Shown here: positions 26,642 to 36,163 of the stretch, one piece after another
Position numbering within the stretch: position 1 is the stretch's first letter
How the letters are laid out: each line of letters begins with the position of its first letter
Assembly (NCBI RefSeq): GCF_036503815.1
Contig: NZ_AP027764.1
Coordinates: 3,410,001-3,474,000 of the forward strand
DNA length: 64,000 nucleotides
Direction: 5' to 3'
Origin: Escherichia coli
GTDB lineage: Bacteria > Pseudomonadota > Gammaproteobacteria > Enterobacterales > Enterobacteriaceae
Position numbers and translations under genes: made by a program
Notes under the pieces: model-generated
Seen by the model: the letters and a program-made list of their open reading frames with translations, nothing else
Told to the model about the DNA's origin: nothing
The model's database searches: none

Positions 26642-28180
26642 ATGGCTTTTGCCTCATTAATTGAACGCCAGCGCATTCGCCTGCTGCTGGCGTTATTATT
26701 CGGTGCCTGCGGAACGCTGGCCTTCTCTCCTTACGATGTCTGGCCTGCGGCGATTATTTCGCTGATGGGGCTTCAGGCGCTGACCTTTAACCGCCGTCCA
26801 CTCCAGTCTGCCGCTATTGGCTTTTGCTGGGGATTTGGCCTGTTTGGCAGCGGTATTAACTGGGTCTATGTCAGCATCGCGACCTTTGGCGGAATGCCTG
26901 GCCCGGTTAACATCTTCCTGGTGGTGCTGCTGGCGGCGTATTTGTCGCTGTATACCGGACTGTTTGCTGGCGTACTGTCGCGTCTGTGGCCGAAAACCAC
27001 CTGGCTGCGCGTGGCGATTGCCGCCCCTGCTCTCTGGCAAGTGACCGAGTTTCTGCGCGGTTGGGTGCTGACTGGCTTCCCGTGGTTGCAGTTCGGCTAT
27101 AGCCAGATTGACGGTCCGTTAAAAGGACTGGCACCGATAATGGGCGTGGAAGCCATTAACTTCCTGCTGATGATGGTAAGCGGCCTGCTGGCACTGGCGT
27201 TGGTCAAACGCAACTGGCGTCCGCTGGTGGTGGCCGTCGTGCTGTTTGCCCTTCCCTTCCCGCTACGTTACATCCAGTGGTTTACCCCGCAACCGGAGAA
27301 AACCATTCAGGTTTCGATGGTTCAGGGCGACATTCCGCAATCGCTGAAGTGGGATGAAGGCCAGCTTCTCAATACGCTGAAGATTTACTACAACGCAACG
27401 GCACCGCTGATGGGCAAATCATCGCTGATTATCTGGCCGGAGTCGGCGATAACCGATCTGGAAATTAATCAGCAACCGTTCCTCAAAGCTCTGGACGGTG
27501 AGTTGCGCGATAAAGGTAGCTCGCTGGTAACCGGGATTGTCGACGCGCGTCTCAATAAGCAGAACCGCTACGATACCTACAACACCATCATCACGCTGGG
27601 TAAAGGTGCACCGTACAGCTATGAATCGACCGATCGCTATAACAAAAACCATTTGGTGCCGTTTGGCGAGTTTGTCCCGCTGGAGTCGATTCTGCGTCCG
27701 TTAGCACCGTTCTTTGATCTGCCGATGTCGTCGTTCAGCCGTGGACCATATATCCAACCACCGCTGTCGGTAAATGGTATTGAGCTTACTGCGGCTATTT
27801 GCTACGAGATCATTCTCGGCGAGCAAGTGCGCGATAACTTCCGCCCGGATACCGACTATCTGCTGACTATCTCCAACGATGCGTGGTTTGGTAAGTCTAT
27901 TGGCCCATGGCAGCACTTTCAGATGGCGCGAATGCGTGCGCTGGAGCTGGCGCGCCCGCTGCTGCGTAGCACCAACAACGGCATTACGGCGGTGATTGGC
28001 CCGCAGGGTGAGATTCAGGCGATGATCCCGCAATTCACCCGCGAAGTGTTAACCACTAATGTGACGCCGACCACCGGACTCACACCGTACGCACGTACCG
28101 GCAACTGGCCGCTGTGGGTGCTGACGGCACTGTTTGGTTTTGCCGCTGTGTTGATGAGTCTGCGTCAACGACGTAAATAA
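26642..28180 (+). CDS. lnt: Apolipoprotein N-acyltransferase Lnt
   Basis: Third enzyme of lipoprotein maturation; adds the N-acyl chain to the terminal Cys at the periplasmic side of the inner membrane. 512 residues. Six or more membrane segments occupy about 1-205. The nitrilase-type domain holds the triad Glu in IIWPESAI at about 267, Lys in YNKNHLVPFGEF at about 335 and Cys in AAICYEIILG at about 387. A final membrane helix ends SLRQRRK. Last gene of the ybeZYX-lnt cluster. Confidence 0.97.
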   Translation: MAFASLIERQRIRLLLALLFGACGTLAFSPYDVWPAAIISLMGLQALTFNRRPLQSAAIGFCWGFGLFGSGINWVYVSIATFGGMPGPVNIFLVVLLAAYLSLYTGLFAGVLSRLWPKTTWLRVAIAAPALWQVTEFLRGWVLTGFPWLQFGYSQIDGPLKGLAPIMGVEAINFLLMMVSGLLALALVKRNWRPLVVAVVLFALPFPLRYIQWFTPQPEKTIQVSMVQGDIPQSLKWDEGQLLNTLKIYYNATAPLMGKSSLIIWPESAITDLEINQQPFLKALDGELRDKGSSLVTGIVDARLNKQNRYDTYNTIITLGKGAPYSYESTDRYNKNHLVPFGEFVPLESILRPLAPFFDLPMSSFSRGPYIQPPLSVNGIELTAAICYEIILGEQVRDNFRPDTDYLLTISNDAWFGKSIGPWQHFQMARMRALELARPLLRSTNNGITAVIGPQGEIQAMIPQFTREVLTTNVTPTTGLTPYARTGNWPLWVLTALFGFAAVLMSLRQRRK

Positions 28181-28576
28181 TCCCTTCTTATCGTGCCGGA
28201 ATACATCCCGTATTTCGGCACGCTCGCCGGATGTGGTATCAGTGCGTTATCCGGATGACAAAATTCCCCTATCCAACTTTGGCACATCTATTGCTTTGTT
28301 ATACAAGGCAAAGCTTGAACCCGCGTCAGTACAACCCGGTTGCACCACAGCAATCCACCGGTAGCACCAAAAGAGTGCATTTTAAGAATTTTGCTTCGGA
28401 ATGGTGCGGCGCATCTCGCAAAAACAAACAATAAAACATCAATATCTTTACATTTAGCCAAACTAAATGTTACCTAACAAACACAACACTGCACAATAAA
28501 GTTGCAGATGATAACAACACAAACACTCACAACGGGTATCCATGCGTTCTTAACGCAGAAGATAAAGGAGTTGGAT
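28181..28576. other. lnt-gltI intergenic region, 396 bp
   Basis: Holds a 13-bp hairpin just after lnt, a REP-like half at about 28222-28260 (GCTCGCCGGATGTGG... GTTATCCGGATGAC), and a long gltI leader. The leader from about 28476 is rich in C and A (AACAAACACAACACTGCAC; ACAACACAAACACTCACAAC), the kind of element bound by the sRNA GcvB, which is known to repress gltI. No gene is seen. Confidence 0.7.
28192..28222 (+). terminator. Hairpin after lnt
   Basis: CGTGCCGGAATAC pairs with GTATTTCGGCACG (one G-T pair) around ATCCC. There is no clear T run, so termination strength is uncertain. Confidence 0.6.
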
Positions 28577-29485
28577 ATGCAATTACGTAAACCTGCCACA
28601 GCAATCCTGGCCCTGGCGCTTTCCGCAGGACTGGCACAGGCAGATGACGCCGCCCCGGCAGCAGGCAGTACGCTGGACAAAATCGCCAAAAACGGTGTGA
28701 TTGTCGTCGGTCACCGTGAATCTTCAGTACCTTTCTCTTATTACGACAATCAGCAAAAAGTGGTGGGTTACTCGCAGGATTACTCCAACGCCATTGTTGA
28801 AGCAGTGAAAAAGAAACTCAACAAACCGGACTTGCAGGTGAAACTGATTCCGATCACCTCACAAAACCGTATTCCTCTGCTGCAAAACGGCACTTTCGAT
28901 TTTGAATGTGGTTCAACCACCAACAACGTCGAACGCCAGAAACAGGCGGCTTTCTCTGACACTATTTTCGTGGTCGGTACGCGCCTGCTGACCAAAAAGG
29001 GCGGCGATATCAAAGATTTTGCCGACCTGAAAGGCAAAGCCGTAGTCGTTACTTCCGGCACTACCTCTGAAGTTTTGCTCAACAAACTGAATGAAGAGCA
29101 AAAAATGAATATGCGCATCATCAGCGCCAAAGATCACGGTGACTCTTTCCGCACCCTGGAAAGCGGTCGTGCCGTTGCCTTTATGATGGATGACGCTCTG
29201 TTAGCCGGTGAGCGAGCGAAAGCGAAGAAACCAGACAACTGGGAAATCGTCGGCAAGCCGCAGTCTCAGGAAGCCTACGGTTGCATGTTGCGTAAAGACG
29301 ATCCGCAGTTCAAAAAGCTGATGGATGACACTATCGCTCAGGTGCAGACCTCCGGTGAAGCGGAAAAATGGTTTGATAAGTGGTTCAAAAATCCAATTCC
29401 GCCGAAAAACCTGAACATGAATTTCGAACTGTCGGACGAAATGAAAGCACTGTTCAAAGAACCGAATGACAAGGCACTGAACTAA
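28577..29485 (+). CDS. gltI: Glutamate/aspartate-binding periplasmic protein
   Basis: Solute-binding component of the GltIJKL ABC importer. 302 residues. The signal peptide MQLRKPATAILALALSAGLA cleaves after AQA before DDAAPAAG. The SBP_bac_3 domain includes VVGHRESSVPFSYYD and FDFECGSTTNNVERQ. ATG 28577 has a strong GATAAAGGAG ribosome-binding site; an in-frame upstream extension gives no signal peptide. First gene of gltIJKL; its 3' untranslated region yields SroC. Confidence 0.97.
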   Translation: MQLRKPATAILALALSAGLAQADDAAPAAGSTLDKIAKNGVIVVGHRESSVPFSYYDNQQKVVGYSQDYSNAIVEAVKKKLNKPDLQVKLIPITSQNRIPLLQNGTFDFECGSTTNNVERQKQAAFSDTIFVVGTRLLTKKGGDIKDFADLKGKAVVVTSGTTSEVLLNKLNEEQKMNMRIISAKDHGDSFRTLESGRAVAFMMDDALLAGERAKAKKPDNWEIVGKPQSQEAYGCMLRKDDPQFKKLMDDTIAQVQTSGEAEKWFDKWFKNPIPPKNLNMNFELSDEMKALFKEPNDKALN

Positions 29486-29641
29486 TTACAAGAACCAGGG
29501 GCGGAAATTCCAGCCCTCTCGATTGTTACGTAGCACGGACAGACTATACGCCTGATGGTCGTTCCCCATCGGGCCTGAAAACCGCAATACGCTGGGTAAC
29601 AATCTTCGAGGGTAGCAGTTAACGCTGCTACCCTCTTTTTT
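29479..29641 (+). ncRNA. sroC: SroC small RNA (gltI 3' region), approximate ends
   Basis: The gltI-gltJ gap matches the known location of SroC, about 163 nt cut from the gltIJKL transcript, which sponges GcvB and so relieves gltI repression. It ends in a clear terminator hairpin. The 5' end is a processing site and is estimated from the known length. Confidence 0.75.
29608..29641 (+). terminator. Terminator between gltI and gltJ (SroC 3' end)
   Basis: GAGGGTAGCAG and CTGCTACCCTC form an 11-bp stem with loop TTAACG and T6. It must be leaky because gltJKL lie downstream. Confidence 0.9.
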
Positions 29642-29654
29642 CTGGAGTAGATTT

Positions 29655-30395
29655 ATGTCTATAGACTGGAACTGGGGTATTTTTTTACAACAAGCCCCGT
29701 TCGGCAACACCACCTATCTTGGTTGGATCTGGAGTGGTTTTCAGGTGACGATTGCTTTGTCGATCTGCGCCTGGATTATCGCTTTCCTCGTCGGTTCATT
29801 TTTCGGCATTTTACGTACCGTTCCAAACCGTTTTCTCTCCGGTCTGGGTACGTTGTATGTCGAACTGTTCCGCAACGTGCCGTTGATTGTGCAATTCTTT
29901 ACCTGGTATCTGGTTATCCCTGAACTGTTGCCGGAAAAAATCGGCATGTGGTTTAAGGCAGAACTAGACCCCAATATTCAGTTTTTCCTCTCCTCCATGC
30001 TCTGTCTGGGACTGTTTACTGCAGCTCGTGTTTGCGAACAAGTACGCGCCGCGATTCAGTCGCTGCCGCGTGGGCAAAAAAATGCCGCGCTGGCGATGGG
30101 TCTGACGCTACCGCAGGCTTACCGCTACGTACTGTTGCCTAACGCTTATCGCGTTATCGTCCCGCCAATGACCTCTGAGATGATGAACCTGGTGAAAAAC
30201 TCCGCCATCGCCTCGACCATCGGTCTGGTGGATATGGCGGCGCAGGCCGGTAAATTGCTCGATTACTCGGCCCACGCCTGGGAGTCATTTACCGCCATTA
30301 CGTTGGCGTATGTGTTGATTAACGCTTTTATCATGCTGGTGATGACGCTGGTTGAACGTAAAGTTCGCCTGCCCGGCAACATGGGGGGCAAATAA
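29655..30395 (+). CDS. gltJ: Glutamate/aspartate ABC permease GltJ
   Basis: Inner-membrane subunit of the glutamate/aspartate importer, 246 residues with about five to six membrane helices. The polar-amino-acid permease EAA region reads QSLPRGQKNAALAMGLTLPQ near 140-160. The stop overlaps the gltK start (TAATG) by one base, so translation is coupled. Confidence 0.96.
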   Translation: MSIDWNWGIFLQQAPFGNTTYLGWIWSGFQVTIALSICAWIIAFLVGSFFGILRTVPNRFLSGLGTLYVELFRNVPLIVQFFTWYLVIPELLPEKIGMWFKAELDPNIQFFLSSMLCLGLFTAARVCEQVRAAIQSLPRGQKNAALAMGLTLPQAYRYVLLPNAYRVIVPPMTSEMMNLVKNSAIASTIGLVDMAAQAGKLLDYSAHAWESFTAITLAYVLINAFIMLVMTLVERKVRLPGNMGGK

Positions 30396-31069
30396 TGTAC
30401 GAGTTTGACTGGAGTTCCATTGTTCCTTCCCTGCCATATCTGCTCGACGGGCTGGTGATCACCCTGAAAATCACCATCACGGCGGTGGTCATTGGTATTT
30501 TGTGGGGTACGATGCTGGCAGTGATGCGCTTGTCCAGCTTTGCGCCGATTGCCTGGTTTGCCAAAGCCTACGTTAACGTGTTCCGTTCGATCCCGTTAGT
30601 CATGGTTTTGCTATGGTTTTACCTGATTGTGCCGGGTTTTCTGCAAAACGTGCTGGGATTATCGCCAAAAAATGATATCCGTTTAATTTCGGCGATGGTG
30701 GCGTTTTCGATGTTTGAAGCGGCCTACTATTCAGAGATTATCCGTGCCGGTATTCAAAGTATTTCCCGTGGGCAGTCGAGCGCCGCGCTGGCGTTGGGGA
30801 TGACTCACTGGCAGTCGATGAAACTGATTATTCTGCCGCAGGCGTTCCGCGCGATGGTGCCGCTGCTGCTCACTCAGGGCATCGTACTGTTCCAGGATAC
30901 CTCGCTGGTGTATGTGTTATCTCTGGCCGATTTCTTCCGTACCGCCTCAACCATTGGTGAGCGTGATGGTACACAGGTCGAAATGATTCTGTTTGCCGGG
31001 TTTGTTTATTTCGTTATTAGCCTTAGCGCATCGTTGTTGGTCAGCTACTTGAAAAGAAGGACAGCATAA
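30395..31069 (+). CDS. gltK: Glutamate/aspartate ABC permease GltK
   Basis: Second permease subunit, 224 residues, paralogous to GltJ. EAA-loop region SISRGQSSAALALGMTHWQS near 125-145. It overlaps gltJ and gltL by one base each. Confidence 0.96.
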   Translation: MYEFDWSSIVPSLPYLLDGLVITLKITITAVVIGILWGTMLAVMRLSSFAPIAWFAKAYVNVFRSIPLVMVLLWFYLIVPGFLQNVLGLSPKNDIRLISAMVAFSMFEAAYYSEIIRAGIQSISRGQSSAALALGMTHWQSMKLIILPQAFRAMVPLLLTQGIVLFQDTSLVYVLSLADFFRTASTIGERDGTQVEMILFAGFVYFVISLSASLLVSYLKRRTA

Positions 31070-31794
31070 TGATTACCCTGAAAAATGTTTCAAAATGGTA
31101 TGGTCACTTTCAGGTGCTGACCGACTGCTCAACCGAAGTGAAAAAAGGTGAAGTAGTGGTGGTTTGTGGCCCGTCAGGCTCCGGCAAATCAACACTGATT
31201 AAAACCGTCAACGGCCTCGAACCGGTGCAGCAAGGTGAAATCACCGTCGATGGCATCGTGGTTAATGATAAGAAAACCGATCTGGCAAAGCTGCGTTCCC
31301 GCGTCGGGATGGTGTTCCAGCATTTCGAGCTGTTCCCTCATTTGTCGATTATTGAAAACCTGACCCTGGCGCAGGTAAAAGTGCTTAAACGCGATAAAGC
31401 GCCCGCTCGTGAAAAAGCCCTGAAATTACTGGAGCGCGTGGGACTTTCCGCACATGCCAATAAGTTTCCGGCGCAGCTTTCCGGCGGTCAGCAGCAGCGT
31501 GTGGCGATCGCTCGCGCATTGTGCATGGATCCTATCGCGATGCTGTTCGACGAACCGACATCGGCGCTGGATCCGGAGATGATTAACGAAGTGCTGGACG
31601 TGATGGTGGAACTGGCGAACGAAGGAATGACCATGATGGTGGTGACCCACGAAATGGGCTTTGCCCGTAAAGTGGCGAATCGGGTGATCTTTATGGACGA
31701 GGGTAAAATTGTCGAAGACTCGCCGAAAGACGCTTTCTTCGATGATCCGAAATCGGACCGCGCAAAAGACTTTCTCGCGAAAATCCTGCATTAA
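31069..31794 (+). CDS. gltL: Glutamate/aspartate ABC ATPase GltL
   Basis: Powers the GltIJK importer. 241 residues. Walker A GPSGSGKST at about 35-43, signature LSGGQQQR at about 140, Walker B MLFDEPTSALD at about 160-170, and the H-loop THEMGFA. It overlaps gltK by one base. Confidence 0.97.
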   Translation: MITLKNVSKWYGHFQVLTDCSTEVKKGEVVVVCGPSGSGKSTLIKTVNGLEPVQQGEITVDGIVVNDKKTDLAKLRSRVGMVFQHFELFPHLSIIENLTLAQVKVLKRDKAPAREKALKLLERVGLSAHANKFPAQLSGGQQQRVAIARALCMDPIAMLFDEPTSALDPEMINEVLDVMVELANEGMTMMVVTHEMGFARKVANRVIFMDEGKIVEDSPKDAFFDDPKSDRAKDFLAKILH

Positions 31795-31911
31795 TCACTC
31801 TGGCGCGCATACCCAAGTGCGCGCCATCTCACGCTTTATCGTTTCGCTCCTCGTATCTGTTACATCCTGGCGGTACCCTTGTCGCAAAGAAGCACACAAC
31901 AAGGAGCAACA

Positions 31912-32847
31912 ATGGCACTGCCAATTCTGTTAGATTGCGACCCAGGTCATGACGACGCTATCGCAATAGTTCTTGCCCTCGCCTCACCAGAGCTTGATGT
32001 CAAAGCAATTACGTCTTCCGCCGGAAACCAGACACCAGAAAAAACCTTACGCAATGTTCTGCGTATGCTGACCTTGCTTAATCGCACCGATATTCCGGTA
32101 GCAGGCGGCGCGGTAAAACCATTAATGCGTGATTTGATTATCGCGGACAATGTGCACGGCGAAAGCGGTCTCGACGGCCCGGCATTACCGGAACCAACGT
32201 TCGCACCGCAAAACTGCACGGCGGTGGAGCTGATGGCGAAAACGCTGCGTGAAAGTGCGGAACCTGTCACGATTGTTTCTACCGGGCCGCAAACTAACGT
32301 TGCCTTGCTGCTCAATAGCCATCCGGAACTGCATAGCAAAATCGCCCGTATCGTGATTATGGGCGGCGCAATGGGGCTTGGTAACTGGACGCCAGCCGCC
32401 GAGTTTAATATTTATGTTGACCCGGAAGCGGCAGAAATTGTTTTCCAGTCAGGGATCCCGGTGGTGATGGCCGGTCTGGATGTTACTCATAAAGCGCAAA
32501 TCCACGTTGAAGACACCGAGCGTTTCCGCGCGATTGGCAACCCTGTTTCAACCATTGTTGCCGAACTGCTGGATTTCTTCCTCGAATATCATAAAGACGA
32601 AAAATGGGGCTTTGTCGGCGCACCGCTGCATGACCCATGCACCATCGCCTGGCTGTTGAAACCAGAGTTGTTTACCACTGTTGAGCGCTGGGTTGGCGTG
32701 GAAACACAGGGGAAATATACTCAGGGCATGACGGTTGTTGATTATTATTATCTGACAGGCAATAAACCGAATGCCACTGTAATGGTCGATATTGATCGTC
32801 ATGGCTTTGTTGATTTACTGGCTGAGCGTCTGAAATTTTACGCTTAA
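31912..32847 (+). CDS. rihA: Pyrimidine-specific ribonucleoside hydrolase RihA
   Basis: Hydrolyses uridine and cytidine to base and ribose. 311 residues. The Asp-rich calcium site LLDCDPGHDDAIAI is at the N-terminus, and the catalytic His region is in VGAPLHDPCTIAWL near 235. ATG 31912 follows CAAGGAGCAAC; an upstream in-frame start adds 11 residues before the conserved LLDCDPG and lacks such a site. Confidence 0.96.
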   Translation: MALPILLDCDPGHDDAIAIVLALASPELDVKAITSSAGNQTPEKTLRNVLRMLTLLNRTDIPVAGGAVKPLMRDLIIADNVHGESGLDGPALPEPTFAPQNCTAVELMAKTLRESAEPVTIVSTGPQTNVALLLNSHPELHSKIARIVIMGGAMGLGNWTPAAEFNIYVDPEAAEIVFQSGIPVVMAGLDVTHKAQIHVEDTERFRAIGNPVSTIVAELLDFFLEYHKDEKWGFVGAPLHDPCTIAWLLKPELFTTVERWVGVETQGKYTQGMTVVDYYYLTGNKPNATVMVDIDRHGFVDLLAERLKFYA

Positions 32848-32858
32848 CACACCACATT

Positions 32859-32896
32859 GATTAAGATCACCACGCTTTCACAGGGTGGTCTTAATC
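32859..32896 (+). terminator. Terminator of rihA
   Basis: GATTAAGA and TCTTAATC frame an inner CCAC/GTGG pair, followed by a T-rich stretch (TGTTTATCTCTTTTTC). Confidence 0.7.
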
Positions 32897-32930
32897 TGTT
32901 TATCTCTTTTTCTTTCAAGATATAAATGCA

Positions 32931-34601
32931 ATGGATAATGCAGAACTCGCCATTGGTATCGATCTCGGCACTACCAATAGTTTAATTGCCGTCTGGAAAG
33001 ACGGTGCCGCGCAATTAATTCCAAATAAGTTCGGTGAATATTTAACACCATCCATCATTAGTATGGATGAAAATAATCATATTTTAGTCGGAAAACCGGC
33101 TGTATCACGGCGCACTTCGCATCCGGATAAAACCGCCGCATTATTTAAACGTTCAATGGGCAGTAATACCAACTGGCGGTTAGGCAGCGACACATTTAAC
33201 GCACCAGAACTGTCCTCTTTGGTCTTACGTTCATTAAAAGAAGATGCCGAAGAATTTCTGCAACGTTCTATTAAAAATGTGGTGATCTCTGTTCCGGCTT
33301 ATTTCAGTGATGAACAACGCAAGCATACCCGTTTAGCAGCGGAGCTAGCCGGGTTAAATGCGGTACGCTTAATTAATGAACCCACAGCAGCTGCGATGGC
33401 TTATGGCCTGCATACTCAACAAAATACCCGCTCGCTGGTTTTTGATCTCGGTGGCGGCACGTTTGACGTCACGGTGCTCGAATACGCCACGCCGGTGATT
33501 GAAGTTCACGCCTCCGCTGGCGACAACTTTCTTGGCGGCGAAGATTTTACTCATATGCTGGTGGATGAAGTTTTAAAACGCGCCGCAGTGGCTAAAAACA
33601 TGCTCAACGAAAGTGAGCTGGCAGCCCTGTACACCAGCGTGGAAGCGGCAAAATGCAGCAATCAATTACCGCTGCAAATTAGCTGGCAGTATCAGGAAGA
33701 AACGCGTGAGTGCGAATTTTACGAGAACGAACTGGAAGATTTGTGGTTGCCGCTGCTCAATCGCTTGCGAGTGCCGATTGAACAGGCGTTGCGCGATGCA
33801 CGTCTGAAGCCAAGTCAAATCGACAGTCTGGTGCTGGTTGGCGGCGCATCACAAATGCCGCTGGTGCAGCGAATCGCCGTGCGTCTGTTTGGCAAATTAC
33901 CGTATCAAAGTTACGACCCGAGTACTATTGTCGCGCTGGGCGCAGCGATCCAGGCCGCCTGCCGCTTACGCAGCGAAGACATTGAAGAAGTGATCCTCAC
34001 CGATATTTGCCCCTACTCCTTAGGTGTTGAAGTTAACCGCCAGGGCGTTTCCGGCATTTTCTCACCGATTATTGAACGAAACACCACTGTACCGGTGTCG
34101 CGTGTAGAAACTTACTCGACCATGCACCCGGAACAGGATTCAATTACGGTTAACGTCTATCAGGGAGAAAACCACAAAGTTAAAAATAACATTCTGGTGG
34201 AATCCTTCGATGTGCCGTTGAAGAAAACCGGGGGTTATCAGTCTATCGATATTCGCTTTAGTTATGATATCAACGGATTGCTTGAAGTTGACGTACTTCT
34301 GGAAGACGGCAGCGTTAAGTCCAGAGTCATTAACCACAGCCCGGTAACGTTAAGTACCCAGCAAATTGAAGAGAGTCGGGCAAGGTTATCCGCATTAAAA
34401 ATTTATCCGCGCGATATGCTTATCAACCGTACCTTTAAGGCCAAACTGGAAGAGTTATGGGCGCGGGCGCTGGGTGACGAGCGAGAAGAGATTGGCCGGG
34501 TGATCACCGATTTTGATGCAGCGCTGCAGTCAAACGATATGGCCCGCGTCGATGAAGTTCGGCGACGAGCGAGCGATTATTTAGCCATTGAGATCCCATA
34601 A
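32931..34601 (+). CDS. hscC: Hsp70-type chaperone HscC
   Basis: A specialised DnaK homologue, 556 residues, shorter than DnaK with a reduced lid. ATPase motifs GIDLGTTNSLIAVW at about 9, VFDLGGGTFDVTVLE at about 169, and LVLVGGASQMPLVQ at about 300. The substrate-binding region starts around 360. DjlC, encoded next to it in the opposite direction, is its known J-partner; HscC has been tied to sigma70 regulation. Confidence 0.96.
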   Translation: MDNAELAIGIDLGTTNSLIAVWKDGAAQLIPNKFGEYLTPSIISMDENNHILVGKPAVSRRTSHPDKTAALFKRSMGSNTNWRLGSDTFNAPELSSLVLRSLKEDAEEFLQRSIKNVVISVPAYFSDEQRKHTRLAAELAGLNAVRLINEPTAAAMAYGLHTQQNTRSLVFDLGGGTFDVTVLEYATPVIEVHASAGDNFLGGEDFTHMLVDEVLKRAAVAKNMLNESELAALYTSVEAAKCSNQLPLQISWQYQEETRECEFYENELEDLWLPLLNRLRVPIEQALRDARLKPSQIDSLVLVGGASQMPLVQRIAVRLFGKLPYQSYDPSTIVALGAAIQAACRLRSEDIEEVILTDICPYSLGVEVNRQGVSGIFSPIIERNTTVPVSRVETYSTMHPEQDSITVNVYQGENHKVKNNILVESFDVPLKKTGGYQSIDIRFSYDINGLLEVDVLLEDGSVKSRVINHSPVTLSTQQIEESRARLSALKIYPRDMLINRTFKAKLEELWARALGDEREEIGRVITDFDAALQSNDMARVDEVRRRASDYLAIEIP

Positions 34602-34606
34602 ACACG

Positions 34607-34700
<94 letters not shown>

Positions 34701-34711
34701 TAGCCTCATAT

Positions 34712-36163
34712 CTAACTGAACAACATCGCGATTTTACCGAGCGCGTAACCTATCACCAGCACCGTTAAGCTGATTTTGATAATGCTGGCAATGCTCTGTG
34801 GTTTTTCACTCTCATTATTCTTCTCTTCGTGTTCTTCAGGTGCTGGCTCGTCGATATCTTCTTCCACCGGCTCGAGCTTCACTTTCGTCAACAGCATGTG
34901 AGTAATAATGGCTTCTAACGGATGTGCTTCTCCTCGTTCCAGTCGCGCATTCAGGCGGGCCAGCATCTCTTGTTTCGGAAACGCTTCCAGCACAACCTGT
35001 TCCGCTACCCGATACAAATCCAGTAACGGTGAATCTTGTTCTGTCTCGCTACCGACTCTCGATTTCCACCATGCCCATGCTTTGCGCTTGAAGAATAACG
35101 ACTCAATAAACGATTGACCTAACGGCGATAATTTTCCGCTATGTAAAATTTCCGCCCATAACAGCCGCGTCCGGGCGCTCTCACCAGGAACATATTTCAA
35201 CGGTTGACCTTGCGCATCTATCATGCTTCGCGCTTCGATAACCATCACTAATAACGCGAAATAATCCGGGCAATGACGCTTGCTCCACTGCAACAACAAA
35301 TTATCGGCTTGTGTAGATGGATAACTTTCCCAGTAACCACAGAGATCGGCAAGCATGCTTTCCCCCTCGCCGCAGTACAACCGTTGCGCACACTGGTAAT
35401 ATCGGGCATCTTCACTTTCTGGTTCTTCCGTTTGCCACTGTAGGGCAACAGGAATAAGTTCCGCCATACCTGTTTTCACCGAGCTGTACCAGCGCAACAG
35501 TTTGCGATGTAACTTGACATCATCAGGAATGAACCACGGACCTTCCATTGCCATAAACGCAGTGACATAGTCAGGATGGTAACGGCAGCAGCGTTCCAGC
35601 GCGAAGTAATACTCAACAGTCTGGTTCTGCAACGCGACGGGATATTCCAGAAGGCTAAGGAAATCGAAACAATCACCAGCCTGAATGGCCTCAAGAAAAG
35701 CCTCCCTTTCTTCCTCATCCATTCCTTCGCTGTCATTAAACGAATGCCAGTTCAAACGCTCTGCCAGCAAAGAAGCACAATTTAATGAAAGATATCGCGC
35801 TTCTATAGCGACTGCACACAGCGGCCAGCGTAATTGATCGACATCCTCCATGTTCCAGGTATTTAATTGCTGAATAAATTTCTGCCAGGCGGAGGGCTGA
35901 AAACGATCACTTTCAGAATCCAGTAATGCCCTGAATGCACGTAGTATTTCATGTTCAGCGGCGGCATCTTTTTCTTCATCATCTGCTTCCTCGACAGGAT
36001 TTACCGCCAGTCGCAGCGCCTCTTCATAGGCCTGGCGTAATGCTTTAAACCCCTGCGGATCGGTTTCGGGATGACACAACGGTAAGCGAGCAAGATAAGC
36101 CTGGCGGATAATGTCTATTTGCGTCGTGCTTTCAATTTCGAGGATTTGCCAACATGTTTTCAT
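34712..36163 (-). CDS. djlC: J-domain-like co-chaperone DjlC
   Basis: Known to stimulate HscC ATPase. 483 residues. A J-like domain occupies about 1-55 (CWQILEIESTTQIDIIRQAY), where the usual HPD tripeptide reads HPE in CHPETDPQGF. A long helical middle is followed by an acidic stretch (EEDIDEPAPEEHEEKNNE) and a C-terminal membrane helix ending GYALGKIAMLFS, so it should be tail-anchored. Its start overlaps the ybeU stop by 4 bp. Convergent with hscC. Confidence 0.92.
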   Translation of the reverse strand: MKTCWQILEIESTTQIDIIRQAYLARLPLCHPETDPQGFKALRQAYEEALRLAVNPVEEADDEEKDAAAEHEILRAFRALLDSESDRFQPSAWQKFIQQLNTWNMEDVDQLRWPLCAVAIEARYLSLNCASLLAERLNWHSFNDSEGMDEEEREAFLEAIQAGDCFDFLSLLEYPVALQNQTVEYYFALERCCRYHPDYVTAFMAMEGPWFIPDDVKLHRKLLRWYSSVKTGMAELIPVALQWQTEEPESEDARYYQCAQRLYCGEGESMLADLCGYWESYPSTQADNLLLQWSKRHCPDYFALLVMVIEARSMIDAQGQPLKYVPGESARTRLLWAEILHSGKLSPLGQSFIESLFFKRKAWAWWKSRVGSETEQDSPLLDLYRVAEQVVLEAFPKQEMLARLNARLERGEAHPLEAIITHMLLTKVKLEPVEEDIDEPAPEEHEEKNNESEKPQSIASIIKISLTVLVIGYALGKIAMLFS

